The position numbers and the translations under genes were made by a program. Source: Symbiodinium natans (Eukaryota > Sar > Dinophyceae > Suessiales > Symbiodiniaceae). Taken from it: a stretch of DNA of 64,000 bases. The notes under the pieces are model-generated. The model was not told the origin of the DNA and made no database searches. It saw nothing but the letters and a program-made list of their open reading frames with translations. The stretch lies in the NCBI GenBank assembly GCA_905221605.1, contig CAJNDS010001458.1, positions 60,001-124,000 of the forward strand. Direction: 5' to 3'. Below, piece by piece: positions 1 through 11,450 of the stretch (position 1 is the stretch's first letter; each line of letters starts with the position of its first letter).

Positions 1-87
1 CTGGGGAGATGAACTCCAAGACCAATGGATATGACTTCACGGCAGCGACCTGGCCATCGCAGGGCTTCTCTGGCACATCTCTTGTGC

Positions 88-168
88 CTAAACCCTAAAC
101 CCTAAACCCTAAACCCTAAACCCTAAACCCTAAACCCTAAACCCTAAACCCTAAACCCTAAACCCTAA
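88..168. repeat. Interstitial telomere-like tract (CCCTAAA)n
   Basis: About 11 nearly perfect head-to-tail CCCTAAA heptamers. The motif is the plant-type telomere repeat also known from dinoflagellates. The flanks are ordinary sequence, so this is an internal tract, not a chromosome end. Confidence 0.95.
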
Positions 169-275
169 GTCAGCATGTCCGAGCTTCCCGCGCAAATCTC
201 CTCCGAATACTTGAAGAGTGGCGGCGCGTAGCGCAGCGCCCAGCCATGCTTCTGGCACAGGGCTTTGGAGGACAT
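165..275 (-). CDS. Possible terminal exon, DUF4116-like fragment
   Basis: A short minus-strand reading frame of 36 codons runs from an ATG at 275 to a TAG at 165-167, directly against the telomere-like tract. It contains the stretch HGWALRYAPPL, which resembles the core of DUF4116 repeats (NGxALxYAS followed by an acidic stretch). It is too short for a firm assignment and may be a 3' exon of a gene whose upstream exons lie to the right. Bases 276-463 show no other feature, and bases 1-87 hold only an open minus-strand frame of about 25 codons with no recognisable motif. Confidence 0.3.
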   Translation of the reverse strand: MSSKALCQKHGWALRYAPPLFKYSEEICAGSSDMLT

Positions 276-624
276 GCTTTTGCTTCTGCCCTCAATTCTG
301 GGCCCTTATTGGGATGATTAACTTAATGCAGGGACGACATCAGGACCGTGATTTAGACCGCCCAGTTCGGCACAATATGCCTTGCACATTCCACGTACCA
401 AGCTTGAGGCTGGTACCGTACGAGCGCTTAGAGGCCGAAAGTTCCTACGCCGCGCTGCGACCTACGTTTAGGCTTTCGCCCTGACCGCCTCTTGCAAACC
501 ACATCGCCACATTTTGTGCCAACCCAAGATCATGATGCGGATCGTTGGGAAGCTGGGAAGAAAGGATCTCCCCCCGTGCGTACAAATTTGCTGAAGGCCA
601 TCGCGAAAGAGGGCGCGGGCAGCT

Positions 625-906
625 TTGCTGTCCGACGCAGCTGTCGAAGGGCCAACGCTGTATCAGAAGCTCCGGAGCTGGAAAGCATCCGGCACAAAAC
701 TGGCGCTTGCAAGGGAAGGGATCCAGATCGATAAGCTGCACTCTCAGTTGCACTCTCACCTAAGACCAACTTACATGTTGGAAGCCACGAGGACAGCGAT
801 TGCAAATCTTCGCGCGACCCACAGAGTTGAGCTGCATCCCCTCCAAAACGAACTACGAATTTGGCCCCGGTGCAAAACCCCTGCTATCCCCAGCTCTACG
901 CCTTAG
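625..906 (+). other. Conserved plus-strand ORF in array spacer (11 copies)
   Basis: Every unit has an open plus-strand frame starting MLSDAAVEGPTLYQKLR in the spacer, at 625, 2741, 4839, 6954, 9073, 11181, 13261, 20667, 22753, 24763 and 26891; the others are not listed separately. In the positions I compared between unit families, this frame shows a high share of synonymous changes (GCT/GCC, CTG/TTG, TTG/CTG, CGC/CGT, ACC/ACT), with a few replacements (D/E, N/S, R/G, H/G). That is what a real exon would show, yet it would be antisense to the array genes. It could also be a 3' UTR or spacer that happens to be open. Confidence 0.3.
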
Positions 907-2360
907 TGTCGAAATCATTCGTGGCTAAGGTTGGTGGAGCAGCTCCTTGGCTCGAGGCCTTTGGAGCATTCGCCCTCAAGTGCTTCCGGAGGTTGAAGAG
1001 GCCGGAGGACAGGTTGAGCAGGAAGAAAATGGAGTTGCAAACGATCGTGATCCAAATCATCGTGGTCACGGCCGACTCCGCCGCGGCAAGAGCCTCGGTC
1101 ATCCGGGCTTCGGCCTCCGTGGTCAGCGACATGGCGGTCTCGATGGCACGGGGCCGCTTCGTGGCCGAGTCCAGGCCTGGCGCCTCGATGACGTTGCACA
1201 GCGTGCCATTGGGAAGGCCAAGCGACGACGCGCATTCCGGCCGGCTCACCACCTGGCGGCTTCAATCTTCAGTGGTGGCGATGGCGGCGAGCGAGCGAGC
1301 GAGCGACGTGAGAACGAGAACAAGCCCCTTGAATCCCCTTCTCACAACGCACACGCGCCTGGATCCCCATGGCAGCCGCGTTCAACTGGGCATGGACCTC
1401 GGCCTCGTTGCCACAGAGCTTCCTTCAGGGCTTCTTGCCGCCAGCTTGCAAGGGGCTGCGGGCTGTAGGGACTAGGGTAGGGTCTAGGGTCTCGGGTCTG
1501 TAAGGCTTAGGGTTTAGGGTTTAGGGTTTAGCGAGGCTTTAGGCGCGCACCCGGTGTATGGGCAGATGGCCGACTCCAGCTGCTCTGGCACCAGGGGAGC
1601 CCCAGAGGAGTCCAGCTTTGGCACCAGACAGTCGCCTGTGCCGAGAGGGAGAGAGAAAGCACGGGCTAGTGCGATTAGTGGCACATCTCTGATCATTTCT
1701 GTGGGGGCTGCAGTTTTCCTGGCCTTCGTAGGAGCCACAGAACTGCTCAGACACCTGGTCGTTGCAGGACTCCATGCCCATGACCGAAGCGCATGTCTGC
1801 ACCGTCTGGGTCATGCGACTATAGGTGACGGAGTAGCCGCGTGCCGTGGCTTCCGGAGCCAGGACTGCTAGAACGTCGTCCAAGACCCTTGCTGTCGCCA
1901 CCTCCATCACCATCTCGCCCCGGCCACCGATGGGGTAGACCGCATCGCCAACCAAGCGCGATGTGCCACTCTGCGAGTACGGCAAGCCGACGCCACCGCT
2001 GGCCATGTCCGTGGCGTTCGGAGCCAGCTCGACAACCTCGAAACCTGCAGCCAAGGTGGTCATCTTCGCCTGGCCCGGGTTGGTGCAAGCAGTGGTGACC
2101 GTCTTGTTCACATAAAGGCCGTAGGGGGGAGACCCGGGCAGCAGGCCCCTTCCCTCTGCGAGCGGGGACGGCATGCTCAGGCCTGATAGCCTCAAGCCAT
2201 CAGGGGGCGGCGTGGTGCACTCCATTGGCACGTAGAAGGGCGTCCATCGCACTTTCTCCGTGATCCCCCAGATCAGGATTGTGAGGTTTAGTGGTGCTGC
2301 GCACAGCCCCACAATGGCCTGCACTTTGGGTGAGCAGCATCCCTTCTTGCAGCAGCCCAT
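896..2360 (-). CDS. Array gene copy 1: predicted Cys-rich two-TM protein (intact reference copy)
   Basis: Proposed exons on the minus strand: 1724-2360, 1551-1635, 1353-1422 and 896-1252, giving 382 aa. Intron 1 has a GC donor (GAAG|GC) and CAG|G acceptor, intron 2 GG|GTGCG and AAG|G, intron 3 CGT|GTGCG (or CAG|GC six bases earlier) and CAG|G; all phases agree. The protein starts MGCCKKGCC, a pattern that could be N-myristoylated and palmitoylated. A hydrophobic segment follows at about residues 12-31, then a Cys-containing region with NxS/T sites (NKT, NAT, NGT), and a second hydrophobic helix at about 326-352 followed by a basic tail. This suggests both termini in the cytosol and the middle in a lumen or outside. 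The spliced joint gives SYEGDCLVPKLD and CPYTGKLCGNEAE, restoring Cys-rich sequence that unspliced frames break. I do not recognise the family. Confidence 0.8.
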
Positions 2361-2407
2361 GGCTCAAGGGCACCAGGTGTTGGGGCGGTTGGGGTATACT
2401 GGGGCGG

Positions 2408-2430
2408 CTTTGAGAGCAGGATGGCTACAG
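2408..2430 (-). promoter_or_regulatory. Spliced-leader-like sequence upstream of array genes
   Basis: About 50-70 nt upstream of the copy 1 start codon the sense strand reads CTGTAGCCATCCTGCTCTCAA. The dinoflagellate spliced leader has CCGTAGCCAT at its 5' part and CTCAAG at its 3' end, so this could be a decayed relic of the leader or chance. The GTAGCCATCCTGCTCTCAA core is kept in all 11 units, and copy 7 has CGGTAGCCAT. Confidence 0.25.
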
Positions 2431-3013
2431 TAGTGCTGCAGTGCCTACAGTGGGCTGTCTTTGCAGAACCCCATCCCACGAAATCATGGGCTCCCTAAGA
2501 AACACCCGGCTCCCGAAAATATCTTGAAGGCTCCCCACACACATCCTAGACGTCCTAGACTTCCCCTGCATCTTTAAACTGGTGTAGGTAGGCTTCGCCC
2601 AAACCACGCCACATTTTGTGCCAAGCCTGTCCAAGAATGTCCAAGATCATGACACAGATCGCTAGGAAGCTGGGAAGCAAGGATCTCCCCCGTGCGTGCA
2701 AATCTGCTGAAGGCCATCGCGAAAGAGGGCGCGGGCAGCTTTGCTGTCCGACGCAGCCGTCGAAGGGCCAACGCTGTATCAGAAGCTCCGGAGCTGGAAA
2801 GCATCCGGCACAAAACTGGCGCTTGCAAGGGAAGGGATCCAGATCGATAAGCTGCACTCTCAGTTGCACTCTCACCTAAGACCAACTTACATGTTGGAAG
2901 CCACGAGGACAGCGATTGCAAATCTTCGCGCGACCCACAGAGTTGAGCTGCATCCCCTCCAAAACGAACTACGAATTTGGCCCCGGTGCAAAACCCCTGC
3001 TATCCCCAGCTCT

Positions 3014-4474
3014 CTACGCCTTAGTGTCGAAATCATTCGTGGCTAAGGTTGGTGGAGCAGCTCCTTGGCTCGAGGCCTTTGGAGCATTCGCCCTCAAGTG
3101 CTTCCGGAGGTTGAAGAGGCCGGAGGACAGGTTGAGCAGGAAGAAAATGGAGTTGCAAACGATCGTGATCCAAATCATCGTGGTCACGGCCGACTCCGCC
3201 GCGGCAAGAGCCTCGGTCATCCGGGCTTCGGCCTCCGTGGTCAGCGACATGGCGGTCTCGATGGCACGGGGCCGCTTCGTGGCCGAGTCCAGGCCTGGCG
3301 CCTCGATGACGTTGCACAGCGTGCCATTGGGAAGGCCAAGCGACGACGCGCATTCCGGCCGGCTCACCACCTTGCGGCTTCAATCTTCAGTGGTGGCGAT
3401 GGCGGCGAGCGAGCGAGCGAGCGACGTGAGAACGAGAACAAGCCCCTTGAATCCCCTTCTCACAACGCACACGCGCCTGGATCCCCATGGCAGCCGCGTT
3501 CAACTGGGCATGGACCTCGGCCTCGTTGCCACAGAGCTTCCTTCAGGGCTTCTTGCCGCCAGCTTGCAAGGGGCTGCGGGCTGTAGGGACTAGGGTCTAG
3601 GGTCTCGGGTCTGTAAGGCTTAGGGTTTAGGGTTTAGGGTTTAGCGAGGCTTTAGGCGCGCACCCGGTGTATGGGCAGATGGCCGACTCCAGCTGCTCTG
3701 GCACCAGGGGAGCCCCAGAGGAGTCCAGCTTTGGCACCAGACAGTCGCCTGTGCCGAGAGGGAGAGAGAAAGCACGGGCTAGTGCGATTAGTGGCACATC
3801 TCTGATCATTTCTGTGGGGGGCTGCAGTTTTCCTGGCCTTCGTAGGAGCCACAGAACTGCTCAGACACCTGGTCGTTGCAGGACTCCATGCCCATGACCG
3901 AAGCGCATGTCTGCACCGTCTGGGTCATGCGACTATAGGTGACGGAGTAGCCGCGTGCCGTGGCTTCCGGAGCCAGGACTGCTAGAACGTCGTCCAAGAC
4001 CCTTGCTGTCGCCACCTCCATCACCATCTCGCCCCGGCCACCGATGGGGTAGACCGCATCGCCAACCAAGCGCGATGTGCCACTCTGCGAGTACGGCAAG
4101 CCGACGCCACCGCTGGCCATGTCCGTGGCGTTCGGAGCCAGCTCGACAACCTCGAAACCTGCAGCCAAGGTGGTCATCTTCGCCTGGCCCGGGTTGGTGC
4201 AAGCAGTGGTGACCGTCTTGTTCACATGAAGGCCGTAGGGGGGAGACCCGGGCAGCAGCCCCCTTCCCTCTGCGAGCGGGGACGGCATGCTCAGGCCTGA
4301 TAGCCTCAAGCCATCAGGGGGCGGCGTGGTGCACTCCATTGGCACGTAGAAGGGCGTCCATCGCACTTTCTCCGTGATCCCCCAGATCAGGATTGTGAGG
4401 TTTAGTGGTGCTGCGCACAGCCCCACAATGGCCTGCACTTTGGGTGAGCAGCATCCCTTCTTGCAGCAGCCCAT
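3014..4474 (-). CDS. Array gene copy 2: Cys-rich two-TM protein (intact)
   Basis: Exons 3838-4474, 3664-3748, 3471-3540 and 3014-3370. All four exons keep the lengths of copy 1, so the 382-aa frame is preserved. It differs by scattered substitutions, for example Tyr to His in the PPYGLYVNKT region. Intron 1 has one more G than copy 1, which changes the unspliced frame but not the spliced product. Function unknown. Confidence 0.8.
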
Positions 4475-5111
4475 GGCTCAAGGGCACCAGGTGTTGGGGC
4501 GGTTGGGGTATACTGGGGCGGCTTTGAGAGCAGGATGGCTACAGTAGTGCTACAGTGCCTACAGTGGGCCGTCTTTACAGAACCCCATCCCACGAAATCA
4601 CAAACTCCCTACTGAAAATATTTTGAATTTTGAAAGCTCCCCACACATCCTACACGTCCTAAGCTTCCCCTGTATCTCGATACTGATGTAGGTAGGCTTT
4701 CGCCCAGACCACGTCGCCACATTTTGTGCCAAGCCTTTCCAAGACCGTGAAGCGGATCGTTGGGAAGCTGGGAAGAAAGGATCTCCCCTGTGCGTGCAAA
4801 TCTGCTGAAGACCATCGCGAAAGAGGGCGCGGGCAGCTTTGCTGTCCGACGCAGCCGTCGAAGGGCCAACGCTGTATCAGAAGCTCCGGAGCTGGAAAGC
4901 ATCCGGCACAAAACTGGCGCTTGCAAGGGAAGGGATCCAGATCGAAAAGCTGCACTCTCAGTTGCACTCTCACCTAAGACCAACTTACATGTTGGAAGCC
5001 ACGAGGACAGCGATTGCAAATCTTCGCGCGACCCACAGAGTTGAGCTGCATCCCCTCCAAAACGAACTACGAATTTGGCCCCGGTGCAAAACCCCTGCTA
5101 TCCCCAGCTCT

Positions 5112-6572
5112 CTACGCCTTAGTGTCGAAATCATTCGTGGCTAAGGTTGGTGGAGCAGCTCCTTGGCTCGAGGCCTTTGGAGCATTCGCCCTCAAGTGCT
5201 TCCGGAGGTTGAAGAGGCCGGAGGACAGGTTGAGCAGGAAGAAAATGGAGTTGCAAACGATCGTGATCCAAATCATCGTGGTCACGGCCGACTCCGCCGC
5301 GGCAAGAGCCTCGGTCATCCGGGCTTCGGCCTCCGTGGTCAGCGACATGGCGGTCTCGATGGCACGGGGCCGCTTCGTGGCCGAGTCCAGGCCTGGCGCC
5401 TCGATGACGTTGCACAGCGTGCCATTGGGAAGGCCAAGCGACGACGCGCATTCCGGCCGGCTCACCACCTGGCGGCTTCAATCTTCAGTGGTGGCGATGG
5501 CGGCGAGCGAGCGAGCGAGCGACGTGAGAACGAGAACAAGCCCCTTGAATCCCCTTCTCACAACGCACACGCGCCTGGATCCCCATGGCAGCCGCGTTCA
5601 ACTGGGCATGGACCTCGGCCTCGTTGCCACAGAGCTTCCTTCAGGGCTTCTTGCCGCCAGCTTGCAAGGGGCTGCGGGCTGTAGGGACTAGGGTCTAGGG
5701 TCTCGGGTCTGTAAGGCTTAGGGTTTAGGGTTTAGGGTTTAGCGAGGCTTTAGGCGCGCACCCGGTGTATGGGCAGATGGCCGACTCCAGCTGCTCTGGC
5801 ACCAGGGGAGCCCCAGAGGAGTCCAGCTTTGGCACCAGACAGTCGCCTGTGCCGAGAGGGAGAGAGAAAGCACGGGCTAGTGCGATTAGTGGCACATCTC
5901 TGATCATTTCTGTGGGGGGCTGCAGTTTTCCTGGCCTTCGTAGGAGCCACAGAACTGCTCAGACACCTGGTCGTTGCAGGACTCCATGCCCATGACCGAA
6001 GCGCATGTCTGCACCGTCTGGGTCATGCGACTATAGGTGACGGAGTAGCCGCGTGCCGTGGCTTCCGGAGCCAGGACTGCTAGAACGTCGTCCAAGACCC
6101 TTGCTGTCGCCACCTCCATCACCATCTCGCCCCGGCCACCGATGGGGTAGACCGCATCGCCAACCAAGCGCGATGTGCCACTCTGCGAGTACGGCAAGCC
6201 GACGCCACCGCTGGCCATGTCCGTGGCGTTCGGAGCCAGCTCGACAACCTCGAAACCTGCAGCCAAGGTGGTCATCTTCGCCTGGCCCGGGTTGGTGCAA
6301 GCAGTGGTGACCGTCTTGTTCACATAAAGGCCGTAGGGGGGAGACCCGGGCAGCAGGCCCCTTCCCTCTGCGAGCGGGGAAGGCATGCTCAGGCCTGATA
6401 GCCTCAAGCCGTCAGGGGGCGGCGTGGTGCACTCCATCGGCACGTAGAAGGGCGTCCATCGCACTTTCTCCGTGATCCCCCAGATCAGGATTGTGAGGTT
6501 TAGTGGTGCTGCGCACAGCCCCACAATGGCCTGCACTTTGGGTGAGCAGCATCCCTTCTTGCAGCAGCCCAT
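5112..6572 (-). CDS. Array gene copy 3: Cys-rich two-TM protein (intact)
   Basis: Exons 5936-6572, 5762-5846, 5569-5638 and 5112-5468, matching copy 1 in length and splice dinucleotides. Exon 1 encodes nearly the same protein as copy 1. The spacer on its right is very close to that right of copies 1 and 4. Function unknown. Confidence 0.8.
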
Positions 6573-7224
6573 GGCTCAAGGGCACCAGGTGTTGGGGCGG
6601 TTGGGGTATACTGGGGCGGCTTTGAGAGCAGGATGGCTACAGTAGTGCTGCAGTGCCTACAGTGGGCTGTCTTTGCAGAACCCCATCCCACGAAATCATG
6701 GGCTCCCTAAGAAACACCCGGCTCCCGAAAATATCTTGAAGGCTCCCCACACACATCCTAGACGTCCTAGACTTCCCCTGCATCTTTAAACTGGTGTAGG
6801 TAGGCTTCGCCCAAACCACGCCACATTTTGTGCCAAGCCTGTCCAAGAATGTCCAAGATCATGATGCGGATCGTTGGGAAGCTGGGAAGAAAGGATCTCC
6901 CCCCGTGCGTGCAAATCTGCTGAAGGCCATCGCGAAAGAGGGCGCGGGCAGCTTTGCTGTCCGACGCAGCCGTCGAAGGGCCAACGCTGTATCAGAAGCT
7001 CCGGAGCTGGAAAGCATCCGGCACAAAACTGGCGCTTGCAAGGGAAGGGATCCAGATCGATAAGCTGCACTCTCAGTTGCACTCTCACCTAAGACCAACT
7101 TACATGTTGGAAGCCACGAGGACAGCGATTGCAAATCTTCGCGCGACCCACAGAGTTGAGCTGCATCCCCTCCAAAACGAACTACGAATTTGGCCCCGGT
7201 GCAAAACCCCTGCTATCCCCAGCT

Positions 7225-8692
7225 CTACGCCTTAGTGTCGAAATCATTCGTGGCTAAGGTTGGTGGAGCAGCTCCTTGGCTCGAGGCCTTTGGAGCATTC
7301 GCCCTCAAGTGCTTCCGGAGGTTGAAGAGGCCGGAGGACAGGTTGAGCAGGAAGAAAATGGAGTTGCAAACGATCGTGATCCAAATCATCGTGGTCACGG
7401 CCGACTCCGCCGCGGCAAGAGCCTCGGTCATCCGGGCTTCGGCCTCCGTGGTCAGCGACATGGCGGTCTCGATGGCACGGGGCCGCTTCGTGGCCGAGTC
7501 CAGGCCTGGCGCCTCGATGACGTTGCACAGCGTGCCATTGGGAAGGCCAAGCGACGACGCGCATTCCGGCCGGCTCACCACCTTGCGGCTTCAATCTTCA
7601 GTGGTGGCGATGGCGGCGAGCGAGCGAGCGAGCGACGTGAGAACGAGAACAAGCCCCTTGAATCCCCTTCTCACAACGCACACGCGCCTGGATCCCCATG
7701 GCAGCCGCGTTCAACTGGGCATGGACCTCGGCCTCGTTGCCACAGAGCTTCCTTCAGGGCTTCTTGCCGCCAGCTTGCAAGGGGCTGCGGGCTGTAGGGA
7801 CTAGGGCCTAGGGTCTAGGGTCTCGGGTCTGTAAGGCTTAGGGTTTAGGGTTTAGGGTTTAGCGAGGCTTTAGGCGCGCACCCGGTGTATGGGCAGATGG
7901 CGGACTCCAGCTGCTCTGGCACCAGGGGAGCCCCAGAGGAGTCCAGCTTTGGCACCAGACAGTCGCCTGTGCCGAGAGGGAGAGAGAAAGCAAGGGCTAG
8001 TGCGATTAGTGGCACATCTCTGATCATTTCTGTGGGGGCTGCAGTTTTCCTGGCCTTCGTAGGAGCCACAGAACTGCTCAGACACCTGGTCGTTGCAGGA
8101 CTCCATGCCCATGACCGAAGCGCATGTCTGCACCGTCTGGGTCATGCGACTATAGGTGACGGAGTAGCCGCGTGCCGTGGCTTCCGGAGCCAGGACTGCT
8201 AGAACGTCCTCCAAGACCCTTGCTGTCGCCACCTCCATCACCATCTCGCCCCGGCCACCGATGGGGTAGACCGCATCGCCAGCCAAGCGCGATGTGCCAC
8301 TCTGCGAGTACGGCAAGCCGACGCCACCGCTGGCCATGTCCGTGGCGTTCGGAGCCAGCTCGACAACCTCGAAACCTGCAGCCAAGGTGGTCATCTTCGC
8401 CTGGCCCGGGTTGGTGCAAGCAGTGGTGACCGTCTTGTTCACATAAAGGCCGTAGGGGGGAGACCCGGGCAGCAGGCCCCCTTCCCTCTGCGAGCGGGGA
8501 CGGCATGCTCAGGCCTGATAGCCTCAAGCCATCAGGGGGCGGCGTGGTGCACTCCATTGGCACGTAGAAGGGCGTCCATCGCACTTTCTCCGTGATCCCC
8601 CAGATCAGGATTGTGAGGTTTAGTGGTGCTGCGCACAGCCCCACAATGGCCTGCACTTTGGGTGAGCAGCATCCCTTCTTGCAGCAGCCCAT
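7225..8692 (-). pseudogene. Array gene copy 4: frameshifted in exon 1
   Basis: Exons by alignment: 8055-8692, 7882-7966, 7682-7751 and 7225-7581. One extra C in a C-run near 8471-8476 shifts the frame after about residue 70 of exon 1 (after PLAEGRG), replacing the Cys-rich region with unrelated sequence. The rest of the gene is intact and the original frame resumes as a separate open stretch (7870-8442). Either a pseudogene or a homopolymer assembly error; reads over the C-run would decide. Confidence 0.75.
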
Positions 8693-9300
8693 GGCTCAAG
8701 GGCACCAGGTGTTGGGGCGGTTGGGGTATACTGGGGCGGCTTTGAGAGCAGGATGGCTACAGTAGTGCTGCAGTGCCTACAGTGGGCTGTCTTTGCAGAA
8801 CCCCATCCCACGAAATCATGGGCTCCCTAAGAAACACCCGGCTCCCGAAAATATCTTGAAGGCTCCCCACACACATCCTAGACGTCCTAGACTTCCCCTG
8901 CATCTTTAAACTGGTGTAGGTAGGCTTCGCCCAAACCACGCCACATTTTGTGCCAAGCCTGTCCAAGAATGTCCAAGATCATGACACAGATCGCTAGGAA
9001 GCTGGGAAGAAAGGATCTCCCCCGTGCGTGCAAATCTGCTGAAGGCCATCGCGAAAGAGGGCGCGGGCAGCTTTGCTGTCCGACGCAGCCGTCGAAGGGC
9101 CAACGCTGTATCAGAAGCTCCGGAGCTGGAAAGCATCCGGCACAAAACTGGCGCTTGCAAGGGAAGGGATCCAGATCGATAAGCTGCACTCTCAGTTGCA
9201 CTCTCACCTAAGACCAACTTACATGTTGGAAGCCACGAGGACAGCGATTGCAAATCTTCGCGCGACCCACAGAGTTGAGCTGCATCCCCTCCAAAACGAA

Positions 9301-10813
9301 CTACGAATTTGGCCCCCGTGCAAAACCCCTGCTATCCCCAGCTCTACGGCTTCGTGTCGAAGCATTCGTGGCTAAGGTTGGTGGAGCAGCTCCTTGGCTC
9401 GAGGCCTTTGGAGCATTCGCCCTCAAGTGCTTCCGGAGGTTGAAGAGGCCGGAGGACAGGTTGAGCAGGAAGAAAATGGAGTTGCAAACGATCGTGATCC
9501 AAATCATCGTGGTCACGGCCGACTCCGCCGCGGCAAGAGCCTCGGTCATCCGGGCTTCGGCCTCCGTGGTCAGCGACATGGCGGTCTCGATGGCACGGGG
9601 CCGCTTCGTGGCCGAGTCCAGGCCTGGCGCCTCGATGACGTTGCACAGCGTGCCATTGGGAAGGCCAAGCGACGACGCGCATTCCGGCCGGCTCACCACC
9701 TGGCGGCTTCGATCTTCAATGGTGGCGAGCGAGCGAGCGACGTGACAACAAGAACAAGCCCCTTTGAATCCCCTTCTCACAATGCACACGCGCCTGGATC
9801 CCCATGGCAGCCGCATTCAACTGGGCATGGACCTCGGCCTCGTTGCCGCACAGCTTCCTTCAGGGCTTCTTGCATAAAGGAGTACAGGTTTGCAAGGGGC
9901 TGCGGGCTGTAGGGTTAAGAGTTTAGGGTCTACGGTCTAGGGTGCAGGGCTTAGGGTGCAGGGCTTAGGGTGTAGGGTTCAGGGCTTGTTGTAGCTGCGC
10001 ACCCGGTGTATGGGCAGATGGCGGACTCCAGCTGCTCTGGCACCAGGGGAGCCCCAGAGGAGTCCAGCTTTGGCACCAGACAGTCGCCTGTGCCGAGAGG
10101 GAGAGAGAAAGCAAGGGCTAGTGCGATTAGTGGCACATCTCTGATGCTTTGTGTGGCGGGCTGCAGTTTTCCCGGCCTTCGTAGGAGCCACAGAACTGCT
10201 CAGACACCTGGTCGTTGCAGGACTCCATGCTCATGACCGAAGCGCATGTCTGCACCGTCTGGGTCATGCGACTATAGGTGGCGGAGTAGCCGCGTGCCGT
10301 GGCTTCCGGAGCCAGGACTGCTAGAACGTTGTCCAAGACCCTTGCTGTCGCCACCTCCATCACCATCTCGCCCCGGCCACCGATGGGGTAGACCGCATCG
10401 CCAGCCAAGCGCGATGTGCCACTCTGCGAGTACGGCAAGCCGACGCCACCGCTGGCCATGTCCGTGGCGTTCGGAGCCAGCTCGACAACCTCGAAACCTG
10501 CAGCCAAGGTGGTCATCTTCGCCTGGCCTGGGTTGGTGCAAGCAGTGGTGACCGTCTTGTTCACATAAAGGCCGTAGGGGGGAGACCCGGGCAGCAGCCC
10601 CCTTCCCTCTGCGAGCGGGGACGGCATGCTCAGGCCTGATAGCCTCAAGCCATCAGGGGGCGGCATGGTGCACTCCATCGGCACGTAGAAGGGCGTCCAT
10701 CGCACTTTCTCCGTGATCCCCCAGATCAGGATTGTGAGGTTTAGTGGTGCTGCGCACAGCCCCACCATGGCCTGCACTTTGGGTGAGCAGCATCCCTTCT
10801 TGCAGCAGCCCAT
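9301..10813 (-). CDS. Array gene copy 5: two-TM protein with altered C-terminus
   Basis: Exons 10177-10813, 10003-10087, 9788-9857 and 9301-9699. Exons 1-3 are intact. A one-base deletion near the end of exon 4 (about 9361, gtcgaagc where other copies have gtcgaaagc or gtcgaaatc) bypasses the usual stop and gives a longer basic tail, about 396 aa in total. Intron 2 carries an AGGGCTTAGGGTGC-type decay of the telomere-like tract instead of three clean heptamers, a form shared with copies 8 and 10. The membrane helix and ectodomain are unaffected, so this copy may still be functional. Confidence 0.7.
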
Positions 10814-11450
10814 GGCTCAAGGGCACCAGGTGTTGGGGCGGTTGGGGTATACTGGGGCGGCTTTGAGAGCAGGATGGCTACAGTAGTGCTACAGTGCCTA
10901 CAGTGGGCCGTCTTTACAGAACCCCATCCCACGAAATCACAAACTCCCTACTGAAAATATTTTGAATTTTGAAATTTCCCCACGCACATCCTACACGTCC
11001 TAAGCTTCCCCTGTATCTCGATACTGATGTAGGTAGGCTTTCGCCCAGACCACGTCGCCACATTTTGTGCCAAGCCTTTCCAAGATCGTGAAGCGAATCG
11101 TTGGGAAGCTGGGAAGAAAGGATCTCCCCCCGTGCGTGCAAATTTGCTGAAGACCATCGCGAAAGAGGGCGCGGGCAGCTTTGCTGTCCGACGCAGCCGT
11201 CGAAGGGCCAACGCTGTATCAGAAGCTCCGGAGCTGGAAAGCATCCGGCACAAAACTGGCGCTTGCAGGGGAAGGGATCCAGATCGAAAAGTTGCACTCT
11301 CAGCTGCACTCTCACCTAAGACCAACTTACATGTTGGAAGCCACGAGGACAGCGATTGCAAGCCTTCGTGCGACTCACAGAGTTGAGCTGGGTCCCCTCC
11401 AAAACGAACTACGAATTTGCCCCCGTGCAAAACCCCTGCTATCCCCGGCT

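Noticed and set aside
1-168. Window start as a chromosome end
   Set aside because: The CCCTAAA tract is only about 80 bp with unique sequence on both sides, and dozens of similar internal tracts follow.
2350-2370. CCATGGCTCAAG on the plus strand at each array start codon, similar to the 3' end of the spliced leader
   Set aside because: It is antisense to the start codon of the gene and lacks the TTTT of the leader; a chance match to MGCC codons.
2916-3593. Plus-strand ORFs of 173-225 codons over each exon 4
   Set aside because: They are antisense to the exon with the membrane helix and follow its codon structure; the GC-rich exon keeps opposite frames open.
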